DNA of 64,000 nucleotides from JAKACA01 sp052143575 (GTDB lineage Bacteria > Actinomycetota > Acidimicrobiia > Acidimicrobiales > Bog-793), in contig JBKQSP010000014.1 of assembly GCA_052143575.1 (NCBI GenBank), positions 100,550 through 164,549 of the forward strand, given 5' to 3'. Below the pieces are notes generated by a model. That model ran no database searches. It worked only from the letters and a program-made list of their open reading frames with translations, and was not told the DNA's origin. This document shows positions 1-8,082 of this stretch, piece by piece (the first letter of the stretch is position 1; the number at the start of each line of letters is the position of its first letter). The translations under genes were made by a program, and so were the position numbers.

Positions 1-168
1 GCGGAAGGTGAGCCGGGACGGATCGTCCGGGCCGCTCAGCTCCTGGATCTTGACGGCGTACTCTTCGCCCTGGCGAACGGCGCGGTAGACAGCCGTCGTA
101 GCGCCCCGACCGAGCTCCTCGACGAGCTCGAACCCAGGAATCGCGTTCCTTGACGCCTCGGCAGGCAC
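1..168 (-). CDS. Serine/threonine protein kinase, N-terminal fragment (cut by window edge)
   Basis: Reading leftward from a GTG at 168, the frame stays open to the window edge (56 codons). It shows the start of a eukaryotic-type kinase fold: a glycine-rich loop, G-R-G-A-T-T-A-V-Y, about residues 20-28, followed by a Y-A-V-K-I segment whose Lys would be the ATP-binding lysine. The family phosphorylates Ser/Thr on proteins. The rest of the kinase domain, including the catalytic loop, lies outside the window, so activity and any C-terminal sensor cannot be judged. An upstream ATG at 180 runs into a stop after three codons, which supports the GTG start. The GH18 gene lies 182 bp upstream on the same strand. 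Confidence 0.75.
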   Translation of the reverse strand, partial: MPAEASRNAIPGFELVEELGRGATTAVYRAVRQGEEYAVKIQELSGPDDPSRLTFR

Positions 169-350
169 CTATTCACCCATCCAAGGTTGTAGGAAGTGGT
201 GGTCAACGGACCACCTTGGGCGATGTGAGCATACTCGGTGGGGTTCCGGCATCCCTGAATCACCTGGGGATTCGTCTCGCCGTGCTCTCGTGGAGCCTGC
301 TCGGCCATCCACGCCCCGCCCACTCGCGGCCGACCGCCCGCCGGCGAGGA

Positions 351-1655
351 CTATGGCTGAGTGGCGAGGGGAAGCTTCACGACCGGAGATCCGCCCGCCA
401 GGACGCTGATCATCTCGGGGGCGTCCTGCACCATCCCGAGCTCCCAGGCCCCGACGCCGGCGATGTGGAACTGGGCTGCCAGCGCCGTCTTGAGGGCAAT
501 CGAAGCCGGGTTGTCGAACCATGTCTGATGCCATGAACCGGAGCGGCGGAAGACCGTATAGGGCGTCTCCGTCACCGGATCCCAGAGCGGTTTGTGGCCA
601 TTGTGGGCGACGGATTCGACAATGGCGTCGTAGGTGACGGCGTACGGCGGACCGCTCGCCTCCGCCCCGACGTTGGAGCCCTGGGCCGGGAAGTCGTAGC
701 CGTAGAACGGTGTCCCGAGGATCGTCTTGTCGGCGAGGCCGGCGGCCGTGTAGCTCGCAAGGGCACCGACGACGCTGAGGGCCGCCCCCGTGAGCGGAGC
801 GTTGGCAGAAGGGATCTCGGTGTCGTCCATGTCGTAGGCCATGACGAACAGATCGTTCACGGAGCGGGCGAGTGCCGGCACGTCGAAGAAGCCCGTCGTG
901 TCCGCCACCGACTGGGGAAAGGTGTTCAACATGATCGTCCAGGTCGGGTCAAGTGCCCGCAGGCGTGAGGAGAAGGCCGCCACGAAGGCGACGAAGCCAC
1001 TGCGATCGGATGCGTCCTGACCCTCGAGGTCGAGGTCGACCCCGTCGAAGCCGGCGCTCGACAGCTGCGGCGCCAGCTCGTCGGCGAGGCGCCTGCCGGC
1101 GCTGAGCGGATGGGCGGAGAGCGCCCCGAGCACGGCCTGGCTCTGCGAGAACACGCTCAGCAGGACGCGATCACGGTCGGCGTGCCCCACCGTCACGAGC
1201 TCGCCGGCGCTGCCGTCCTGCAGCGACGTCCACCCGGCGGAGGAACTCGTCTCCTCGAGGGCACCGTTGCGCTCGACGTTGAGGGCGTAGTACACGAGGT
1301 CGGTGAAGGCGGCGAGATCGGCGTTGCCGAGCGAGCCGAGCTCGTAGTAGGGGACGAAGCCGACGACTTGATGGCGCCCGAGCGGTTTGCGGTACGGCCG
1401 CTTGCCGAGCGGGGGGGCGGCCGCCCCCTGTCGGGTCGGGAGCGTGACGTTCACGGCCTGCGCCGCGGCCAGCAGCGTGCGCGACTCCTCAGCGGCGTAC
1501 GGGTTGGTCGTGGTCGGGATGCTGGGGGCGGTCGTGGTCGTCGTGCCGCTGCCGGAGCCGCCGACGTTGCTCACGACGACACCGACGGCGGTGAGTGTGC
1601 CGGCGAGCACGACGACGGCGGCGATGGCGATGCCGGTGCGTCGGCGTTGGGTCAT
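351..1655 (-). CDS. Membrane-anchored or secreted glycoside hydrolase family 18 protein
   Basis: This 434-residue protein has a basic N-terminus and one hydrophobic segment (about residues 8-30), then a Ser/Thr/Pro/Gly-rich linker to about residue 55, so it is probably exported or tethered outside the cell. The remainder is a GH18 TIM barrel. The DxxDxDxE signature appears as D-G-V-D-L-D-L-E with the putative acid/base Glu at 211, and a later M-A-Y-D-M-D segment matches the conserved barrel strand. Family members hydrolyse chitin or peptidoglycan-type glycans, or act as spore-cortex-type hydrolases; the substrate here is not evident. No LysM or other carbohydrate-binding module is seen. It stands alone upstream of the kinase and diverges from the PIN/TRAM gene. 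Confidence 0.85.
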   Translation of the reverse strand: MTQRRRTGIAIAAVVVLAGTLTAVGVVVSNVGGSGSGTTTTTAPSIPTTTNPYAAEESRTLLAAAQAVNVTLPTRQGAAAPPLGKRPYRKPLGRHQVVGFVPYYELGSLGNADLAAFTDLVYYALNVERNGALEETSSSAGWTSLQDGSAGELVTVGHADRDRVLLSVFSQSQAVLGALSAHPLSAGRRLADELAPQLSSAGFDGVDLDLEGQDASDRSGFVAFVAAFSSRLRALDPTWTIMLNTFPQSVADTTGFFDVPALARSVNDLFVMAYDMDDTEIPSANAPLTGAALSVVGALASYTAAGLADKTILGTPFYGYDFPAQGSNVGAEASGPPYAVTYDAIVESVAHNGHKPLWDPVTETPYTVFRRSGSWHQTWFDNPASIALKTALAAQFHIAGVGAWELGMVQDAPEMISVLAGGSPVVKLPLATQP

Positions 1656-1762
1656 GGCGCGCCGAGCGTACCGGTGACCAGTGCCTGCCGGGTGTCGAGG
1701 GGGCCGGCGCCCCTGGGCGCCCTGTCGTCGACGCGCCCCGGGCGGTCATTACGCTCTCGCCA

Positions 1763-2863
1763 GTGGTATTCGTCGAGATCCTCCGCCTCATCGTCGTCGT
1801 CAGCGGCGCCCTCGTCGGCCTGTCCGTCACCGAGAACGCCTCCTCGGGCGGCCGCGTCCTCGGGGCGACGATCGGCGTTCTCGTCGCCTACGTCATCGGC
1901 GGCGCCTTCGGCCGCATCGTGGAGCGCCTCTCGCAGACGGCGACTCGCCGCTGGCGCGACCTGCCGGCGACCGAGATACTCGCCGGCGCCCTCCTCGGCG
2001 GCCTCGGCCTCCTCCTCGGCTGCGTCGTGTGCATCCCCCTGTTCGTCTTCGTCAAACAGGACTTCGACTACCCGATCGCCGCCGCCGTGGCGTGGATCGT
2101 GGGGTACCTCGGCCTCCGCGTCGGGATGTCGAAAGGGCGCCAGCTCTCCGACGCCGCCCGCCTCTCGCGGCGACTGGCCGTGGGGGACGCCGAGGCCAAC
2201 GCCGGTGCTCTCATGGCGGACACCTCGGCGGTGATGGACCGGGCCTTTCTCGTGCTCGGGCGCGCCGGCCTGCTCGGCACCGAGATCCTCGTGCCCGAAC
2301 CGGTCGCCGACGAGTTGCGCACCCTGGCGGACGGCCCCGACCCCGTCGCCTCCCGCCGAGCCAGGCGCGGGCTCGAGGCGCTGGAGGCGATCCGCGAGGC
2401 CGGCGTGACCGTCACGATCGTCAGCGGCGACGTGCCGGCGGCCGCCATGACCGAGGAGAAGGTGCTCGCCATCGCCGACCGCCTCGGGGTCCGGGTCGTG
2501 ACCTCCTCGGCCGAGGTCGCCCGCCAGCAGGCGGCCATCGGCATCCCCATCATCGACATGCGGGCGCTGCTGGCGGATCTGGCGCCGGACCACGTGCCAG
2601 GTGAGCGCCTCCGTGTCGACCTCGTGAGAGCCGGCAAGCAGCCCCGCCAGGCCGTCGGCTACCTGCCCGACGGCGACATGGTCGTCGTGAACGACGCTGC
2701 CCACCGCATCGGCGAGGACGGCGTCGACATCTCCGTGCTGTCGACGCGTCCGACGAGCCAGGGCCTCATCGTCTTCGGCCAGGCGATCGACGCCTCCAGC
2801 GAGATGGGCGGCGAGATCGGCGACGAGGGCGACGACTGGGACGGGGCGGCCTCCGAACGCTGA
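1763..2863 (+). CDS. PIN and TRAM domain membrane protein (YacL-like)
   Basis: The protein has 366 residues when started at the GTG at 1763; upstream in-frame sequence is arginine-rich, low complexity, and overlaps the GH18 start. Domains in order are several N-terminal hydrophobic helices (about residues 1-100), a PIN-like nuclease domain beginning M-A-D-T-S-A-V-M-D with acidic residues typical of the metal site, and a C-terminal TRAM RNA-binding domain around P-G-E-R-L-R-V. This is the architecture of Bacillus YacL, a predicted membrane-tethered RNase. The gene converges with pntB, with adjacent stop codons and no room for a separate terminator. RNA targets are unknown. Confidence is high for the domain call and low for any precise role. 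Confidence 0.87.
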   Translation: MVFVEILRLIVVVSGALVGLSVTENASSGGRVLGATIGVLVAYVIGGAFGRIVERLSQTATRRWRDLPATEILAGALLGGLGLLLGCVVCIPLFVFVKQDFDYPIAAAVAWIVGYLGLRVGMSKGRQLSDAARLSRRLAVGDAEANAGALMADTSAVMDRAFLVLGRAGLLGTEILVPEPVADELRTLADGPDPVASRRARRGLEALEAIREAGVTVTIVSGDVPAAAMTEEKVLAIADRLGVRVVTSSAEVARQQAAIGIPIIDMRALLADLAPDHVPGERLRVDLVRAGKQPRQAVGYLPDGDMVVVNDAAHRIGEDGVDISVLSTRPTSQGLIVFGQAIDASSEMGGEIGDEGDDWDGAASER

Positions 2864-4249
2864 CTACAGGTGCTTGATGGCCGTCACGATCTTGGAGAGC
2901 GAGTCCTTGGCGTCGCCGAACAGCAGCGTCGTCTTGGGATCGAAGAGCAGCTCGTTGTCGATGCCGGCGAAGCCCGGGCGCATGGAGCGCTTCAGGAAGA
3001 CGATGTTCTTCGCCTCGTCGACCGAGAGGATGGGCATGCCGTAGATGGGGCTCCCGGGAGAGTTCTTGGCCGCCGGGTTGACGACGTCGTTGGCGCCGAC
3101 CACGAGGGCGACGTCGGCCGTCTGGAACTCGGGGTTGGCGTCGTCCATCTCCTTCAGCTGGTCGTAGGGCACGTTCGCCTCGGCGAGGAGCACGTTCATG
3201 TGACCCGGCATTCGGCCGGCCACCGGGTGGATGGCGTAGATGACCTCGACACCGCGCGCCTCCAACAGCTCGGCCAGCTCGCGGGCGGTGTGCTGCGCCT
3301 GGGCGACGGCAAGGCCGTAACCCGGCACGATGATCACCTTGCGCGAGTACGCCAGCAGCACGGCGATGTCGTCGGCGCTCGCCGAGCGCACGGCGCGGTC
3401 CGTGGCGCCCTCGGCCCCGCCGGTGGCGGTGATGACGGAGCCGAACGCGCTGAAGAGGATGTTCGGCAGCGATCGGCCCATGGCGGCGCTCATCATCCGT
3501 GTCAGGAGCGTGCCGGATGCTCCGACGAGGGTGCCGGCCACGACGAGCACGACGGAGTGCAGCACGAAGCCGCTGGCGGCAACGGCCAGGCCCGTGAAGG
3601 AGTTCAACAACGAGATGAGCACCGGCACGTCGGCGCCGCCGATCGGCAGCACGAAGGCGATACCGAACAGGAGGGCGAGCCCGGCGACGACAGCCAGGAG
3701 CCAGGTGTGCGGGCTCACGCAGGCGATGACGCCGAGCGCCAGGATGGCGGCGCCGACGATGCCGTTCAGGACCTGCTGACCGGGGTAGGTGACGGGCCGG
3801 CCCGTCATGAGCTCCTGCAGCTTGGCGAAGGCGATGGCGGAGCCCGAGAACGAGACGCAACCGATGATCACTCCAAAGAGCACCTCGACCACCTGGTAGA
3901 CGGCGAGCTGCGACGGCGTTGCCTTCAGGAAGGTCGTGAGGGCGATGAGGGCGGCAGCGCCGCCGCCGACGCCGTTGAAGGCCGCCACCATCTGGGGGAT
4001 GGCCGTCATCTTCACGAGCCGGGCGGCCGGGAACCCGACGACGGCTCCGATCGCCATGGCGCCCACCATGAGGGCGAAACGGGAGAGACCGGGCGTGGCG
4101 AACGTCATCCCGACGGCGATCGTCATGCCGGCAGCCCCGATGAGGTTGCCGGCCCGCGCCGTCTTCGGTCCGGAGAGGCCGCTCAAGGCGACGATGAAAC
4201 AGACGGCGGCGATGAGATAGGCGAGGCGGATGCCGGTGTCGATGCTCAT
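2864..4249 (-). CDS. pntB: NAD(P) transhydrogenase subunit beta
   Basis: This 461-residue protein is the NADP-binding and membrane part of proton-translocating transhydrogenase, which uses the proton-motive force to drive hydride transfer from NADH to NADP+. About nine hydrophobic segments (residues 5-265) precede the soluble dIII domain. That domain has the typical I-I-V-P-G-Y-G-L-A-V-A-Q-A-Q nucleotide loop and the later V-V-G-A-N-D-V-V-N-P and P-I-Y-G-M-P segments. The ATG at 4249 overlaps the pntAB stop by four bases (ATGA), which indicates translational coupling in a pntAA-pntAB-pntB operon. Length and motifs are complete. The main role is supplying NADPH for biosynthesis and redox defence. 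Confidence 0.97.
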   Translation of the reverse strand: MSIDTGIRLAYLIAAVCFIVALSGLSGPKTARAGNLIGAAGMTIAVGMTFATPGLSRFALMVGAMAIGAVVGFPAARLVKMTAIPQMVAAFNGVGGGAAALIALTTFLKATPSQLAVYQVVEVLFGVIIGCVSFSGSAIAFAKLQELMTGRPVTYPGQQVLNGIVGAAILALGVIACVSPHTWLLAVVAGLALLFGIAFVLPIGGADVPVLISLLNSFTGLAVAASGFVLHSVVLVVAGTLVGASGTLLTRMMSAAMGRSLPNILFSAFGSVITATGGAEGATDRAVRSASADDIAVLLAYSRKVIIVPGYGLAVAQAQHTARELAELLEARGVEVIYAIHPVAGRMPGHMNVLLAEANVPYDQLKEMDDANPEFQTADVALVVGANDVVNPAAKNSPGSPIYGMPILSVDEAKNIVFLKRSMRPGFAGIDNELLFDPKTTLLFGDAKDSLSKIVTAIKHL

Positions 4250-4578
4250 GACTGGCTCCCCGTCTCGGCCGCCTTGCCCGCCGCCGGGGCATTCGGGCGC
4301 CCCTTGAACATCTCGAGCATGCGGTCGGTGACGACGAAGCCGCCCACGACGTTGATCGTCGCCAGCACGACGGCGGCAAAGCCCAGCGAGATTTCGAGCG
4401 AACCGTGTGCCGACCCGAGCACGATCATGGAGCCCACGAGGACGACGCCGTGGATGGCGTTCGTGCCCGACATGAGCGGGGTGTGCAGGATGCTCGGGAC
4501 CTTCGAGATGACCTCGAAGCCAACGAAGGCCGAGAGCACGAAGATCGTGATGAGCGTGAGGATGTCTGAGCCGTTCAT
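4246..4578 (-). CDS. pntAB: NAD(P) transhydrogenase alpha subunit, membrane part
   Basis: This 110-residue protein has about three hydrophobic helices: residues 7-25, a second containing G-V-V-L-V-G-S-M-I-V-L-G, and a third with A-A-V-V-L-A-T-I-N-V-V-G-G-F. It corresponds to the short membrane subunit found when the alpha chain is split, as in Rhodospirillum rubrum and many actinobacteria. The ATG at 4578 was chosen because longer versions add only an arginine-rich tail read from inside pntAA. It overlaps both neighbours by four bases (4246-4249 and 4575-4578), so the three subunits should be made in step. Confidence 0.95.
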   Translation of the reverse strand: MNGSDILTLITIFVLSAFVGFEVISKVPSILHTPLMSGTNAIHGVVLVGSMIVLGSAHGSLEISLGFAAVVLATINVVGGFVVTDRMLEMFKGRPNAPAAGKAAETGSQS

Positions 4579-5711
4579 GCCTGTTCTCCTTCGAGCAGCC
4601 CTCTCGTGGGCTCGTGACGAACCTCGCCGCCGAAGGTGACGCAGCAACCGGCGATGATCTCGTCGGAGAAGTCGGGGTTGAAGGCACCCTCCGACACGAA
4701 CAAGCCGAGCAGCTCGGCGATGTTGCGGGCGTAGAGGAAGCTGGCGTGCGTCGCCATCGAGCTGGCGAGGTTGCTGGCGCCGTAGACGGTCACGCCGTTC
4801 ACGATGACGTCCTTGCCGGGCTCGGAGAGCTCGCAGTTGCCGCCGCTCTCGGCGGCGAGATCGACGATGACGCTGCCCGGTTTCATGCGGTGCACCATCT
4901 CGGCGGTCACGAGCAACGGTGCCGGGCGCCCCGGGATCGCTGCGGTCGTGATGACGGCGTCGGCGCCGGCGACTTCGTTCCCGATGAGCTCGCGTTGGCG
5001 GGCGAGGAACTCCTCGGACTGCTCGCGGGCGTAGCCGCCTTGGCCTTCCTGGGTCTCGAGCTCCAATTCGACAAAGGCCGCCCCGAGTGACTTCACCTCG
5101 TCTCGGGCGGCCGGGCGGACGTCGTAGGCGCGCACGACGGCCCCGAGCCGCCGCGCCGTGGCGATCGCCTGCAGCCCGGCCACGCCGGCACCGAGGACGA
5201 GGACCTTGGCGGGAGGGACCGTGCCGGCCGCCGTCATGAACATCGGGAAGAAGCGGGGGAGCCGGTCGGCGGCGATGAGCCCGCCGCGGTACCCCGTCAC
5301 GGTGGCCTGGGAGGAGAGGGCGTCCATCGCCTGTGCCCGCGAGATGCGCGGCAGCAGGTCGAGGCTGAAGGCGCCGATTCGCCTCGTCTGCAGGACCTTG
5401 ACGAGCTCCAGGTTCGCCGCCGGCTGCAGCATGCAGATGAGGGCGGAGCCCTCCGGGAGATGCCCGGCTTCTGCGATCGTGGGCGCCTGTACCTTGCAGA
5501 CGACGTCGGCCCCGGCGTAGGTGGCGTCGACGTCGGGCGCGATCGTGGCTCCCGCTGCCTCGTAGGCCTCGTCGGCGAACAAGGCGCCGTCGCCGGCGCC
5601 CGTCTCGATGGTGACGTCGATGCCCTTGGCGAGCAAGCGTGGGAGGGCATCAGGGACGGTGGCGACACGACGCTCCCCGGGCGCGGTTTCGCGTGGAACG
5701 GCTACGTGCAT
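4575..5711 (-). CDS. pntAA: NAD(P) transhydrogenase alpha subunit, NAD-binding part
   Basis: This 378-residue soluble NAD(H)-binding domain resembles alanine dehydrogenase. It starts M-H-V-A-V-P-R-E-T, matching the family N-terminus, and this fixes the ATG at 5711 rather than an upstream extension. The Rossmann loop V-L-G-A-G-V-A-G-L-Q is present near residues 170-180, followed by the acidic end of the second strand in V-R-A-Y-D-V-R. The T-Q-E-G-Q-G-G-Y-A region matches the mobile loop. It is the first gene of the three-gene pnt operon and diverges from the diguanylate cyclase across a 178-bp spacer in which I see no clear operator. Confidence 0.96.
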   Translation of the reverse strand: MHVAVPRETAPGERRVATVPDALPRLLAKGIDVTIETGAGDGALFADEAYEAAGATIAPDVDATYAGADVVCKVQAPTIAEAGHLPEGSALICMLQPAANLELVKVLQTRRIGAFSLDLLPRISRAQAMDALSSQATVTGYRGGLIAADRLPRFFPMFMTAAGTVPPAKVLVLGAGVAGLQAIATARRLGAVVRAYDVRPAARDEVKSLGAAFVELELETQEGQGGYAREQSEEFLARQRELIGNEVAGADAVITTAAIPGRPAPLLVTAEMVHRMKPGSVIVDLAAESGGNCELSEPGKDVIVNGVTVYGASNLASSMATHASFLYARNIAELLGLFVSEGAFNPDFSDEIIAGCCVTFGGEVRHEPTRGLLEGEQA

Positions 5712-5889
5712 AATTCCAGGTCTAGCAGCGATCGCCGCATTAAGGCGACCTGCCGATGTCTGTCCGACCGCCAAAATGCGGTAGGCGCTCGCGTCGCTTA
5801 GAATTCACCGGAAGGAATCGTGAGGGGTGCAATGGCGACGCCACATCTAGACAGAGACGTCCTCCCGCGCTGCCGGCCGCCCGCACCCC

Positions 5890-7629
5890 GTGCCTGCTAG
5901 CCCCGTGCCGATGCCCACGCCTGCTGGCGAGGGCTTCGACCGTACCGCTGCCCAGTTGCGGGGCGTCCTGCGCCTCGCCCGGTCGCTCGCCTCCATGGAG
6001 GACGAGCAGACCCTCATCCATATGGTCGTGAACACGGCCCGCTCCGCCCTCGGCTACTCGGCCTGCGTGCTGGCGTTGAAGGGCGACGACGGCAACTTCC
6101 ACCACCGTGCCGCCGCCGGCGTGCACGTGGCTGATGACCGGGCCTTCCGGAGTCTCGTCGTCAGCGCGGCGGCCTTCGAGGCGCTCACCCACTCCTCCAT
6201 CGCCCTCGGCGGCGTCCACTGGGTGCCCCCGGGCCATGCCGTGCGAGACCGCGAGGACGTGCGGGCGGCCATCGTGTCGACCGGTGTCTCCGTGCCGCCC
6301 CGCACCTGGCAACCGGGCTCCCTCCTGTTCGCCCCGCTCATCGACTCCGACGGCAATGCCATCGGCTTCATCAACCCGGACGACCCGCTGTCAGGGGAGC
6401 TGCCACAGCCCGAGCAGGCGCTCATGCTGGAGACGCTCGCCGAGCTGACCGTCGTCGGCCTCGAGATCGTGCGGGCGCGTTCCACGGAACGAGCCGCCAG
6501 GGCAATCGCCGAGGCGCAGCGCGGGCAGCTGGAGGCTTTGATGGCCGCCAGTGCCCGCGTGCGCGGCGACGTCGCGCTCGACGAGGTGCTGCAGGGCATC
6601 GCCGGTGCCATGTCGAACGCCGGTGGTTTCGAGCGGGCCGCCATCTACCTGCTCGACGAGGGCGAGCGCCTCGAGATGCGGGCCAGCATCGGGCTGTCGG
6701 CGGCCGAGGACGCCGAGCTGCGGGCGAACGCCGTCTCCCTGGCGGAGTTTGCCCCCGCGATGCGGCCGGACATGGTCATCTCGCGCTCCTTCCTCTTCGA
6801 CCACCGCCGCTTCAGCATCCCGGCCGAGCTCGACGCCAAGCTCAACACGCCCGAGCCGGATCCTGATTGGAAAGAAGGCCAGTGGCACGCCGAGGACATG
6901 CTGACGGTTCCCCTCGTCGGCATCGCCGGTCAGGTGATCGGTCTCATCTCCCTCGACGAGCCGAAGAACGGCCTCCTCCCGGACCGCGCCCACGTGCAGG
7001 CGCTGGAGTTCTTCGCCGACCAGTGCGCCACGGCCGTCGAGCACGCCCGCGAATTCGAAGCCGTCCGAGTGGAGGCGCAGACCGATCCCCTCACGGGCCT
7101 CGCCAACCGGCGTGCCCTCGTGATCGCCGTCACGCGGGCGATGGAGCGCCTGCGTCAGCGTGACGAGCCGAGCACCGTGCTGTTCATCGACATCGACCAC
7201 TTCAAGCCCGTGAACGACACCTACGGCCACTCGCAGGGCGACCTCGTGCTGCAGTGGATCGGGCGCGCCCTCTCGGACCGCCTGCGCAAGCGTGACATGC
7301 TCGCCCGCTACGGCGGCGAGGAGTTCGTCGCTCTCCTCGGCGACACCGAGCTCGACGAGGGCATGGCGATCGCCGAGGCGCTGCGTGAGCGCATCGCCTC
7401 GCTCGACTCGACGAAGCTCACGGGCGAGCTGCCCATCCGGATATCCATCGGGGTGGCCCCCATCTCGAAGGACTTCGTGACGGCCGACGACGTCCTCGCC
7501 CTCTCGGACGCCGCCATGTACGAAGCCAAGCGCCGAGGCCGCAACCAGGTCTGGGTGGCCGGGCTCGGCGGCGCCCCCGACGAGCGCCCGTTCCGGGCCC
7601 GGCCGTCGCGGGAGCCACCGGCGACGTGA
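5890..7629 (+). CDS. Diguanylate cyclase with two GAF-type sensor domains
   Basis: This 579-residue cytoplasmic protein has no membrane segments. Two GAF-like domains (about residues 20-200 and 220-390) precede a C-terminal GGDEF domain. The active site is G-G-E-E-F at residues 475-479, an active type, and R-K-R-D lies with its Asp six residues upstream of the first Gly, matching the RxxD product-inhibition I-site. It should therefore make cyclic di-GMP from GTP under feedback control. No EAL domain follows. The GTG at 5890 is used; an in-frame ATG at 5911 is an alternative. Its TGA overlaps the next GTG, giving a GTGA junction. The ligand of the GAF domains is unknown. Confidence 0.92.
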   Translation: MPASPVPMPTPAGEGFDRTAAQLRGVLRLARSLASMEDEQTLIHMVVNTARSALGYSACVLALKGDDGNFHHRAAAGVHVADDRAFRSLVVSAAAFEALTHSSIALGGVHWVPPGHAVRDREDVRAAIVSTGVSVPPRTWQPGSLLFAPLIDSDGNAIGFINPDDPLSGELPQPEQALMLETLAELTVVGLEIVRARSTERAARAIAEAQRGQLEALMAASARVRGDVALDEVLQGIAGAMSNAGGFERAAIYLLDEGERLEMRASIGLSAAEDAELRANAVSLAEFAPAMRPDMVISRSFLFDHRRFSIPAELDAKLNTPEPDPDWKEGQWHAEDMLTVPLVGIAGQVIGLISLDEPKNGLLPDRAHVQALEFFADQCATAVEHAREFEAVRVEAQTDPLTGLANRRALVIAVTRAMERLRQRDEPSTVLFIDIDHFKPVNDTYGHSQGDLVLQWIGRALSDRLRKRDMLARYGGEEFVALLGDTELDEGMAIAEALRERIASLDSTKLTGELPIRISIGVAPISKDFVTADDVLALSDAAMYEAKRRGRNQVWVAGLGGAPDERPFRARPSREPPAT

Positions 7630-8000
7630 TCGACCACGTCAACGTGCAGGTCTCCGATGTGGCGACGAGCCGCCGGTTCTACGAGCCGCTCCTCATGACG
7701 CTCGGCGTGAGCGTGGCCGCGGGCGAGGACACCTGGGTGGGATTCCTGTTCGGTGGGGACGGCGGCTCGTTCTGGCTCATCCCCGCCGAGCGCTCCGGCG
7801 ACCGAGAGCTGCACGTCGCCTTCAGGGCGCCGTCGCGGGCACACGTGCGCGACTTCCATGCCGCCGCCGTCGCCAATGGGGCGGAGATCCTCTACCCGCC
7901 GCAGCTGTTTCCCGAGTACCACGAGCACTACTTCGCCACGTTCGTCCGTGACCCGGACGGGCACAACATCGAGGCCGTCTGCCACATCGCCGAGACGTGA
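7626..8000 (+). CDS. VOC (glyoxalase/bleomycin-resistance fold) family protein
   Basis: This 124-residue single VOC domain begins I-D-H-V-N-V-Q-V, with the first metal-ligand His in strand 1. A central L-H-V-A-F strand has a second His, and D-P-D-G-H-N-I-E-A-V near the C-terminus holds the usual metal-ligand Glu. The superfamily includes glyoxalase I, extradiol dioxygenases and thiol-transfer resistance proteins; nothing here fixes the reaction. The GTG start overlaps the diguanylate cyclase stop by four bases, so the two are probably co-translated, although no functional link is evident. Confidence 0.85.
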   Translation: MIDHVNVQVSDVATSRRFYEPLLMTLGVSVAAGEDTWVGFLFGGDGGSFWLIPAERSGDRELHVAFRAPSRAHVRDFHAAAVANGAEILYPPQLFPEYHEHYFATFVRDPDGHNIEAVCHIAET

Positions 8001-8082
8001 GCATGGCGGCGCAGGGGTGGCAGCTGCTGCCGCCGTCGTACCGCTCCCGGTCCGGCCGGGTCGGTCTCGTAGACTCGCCGGC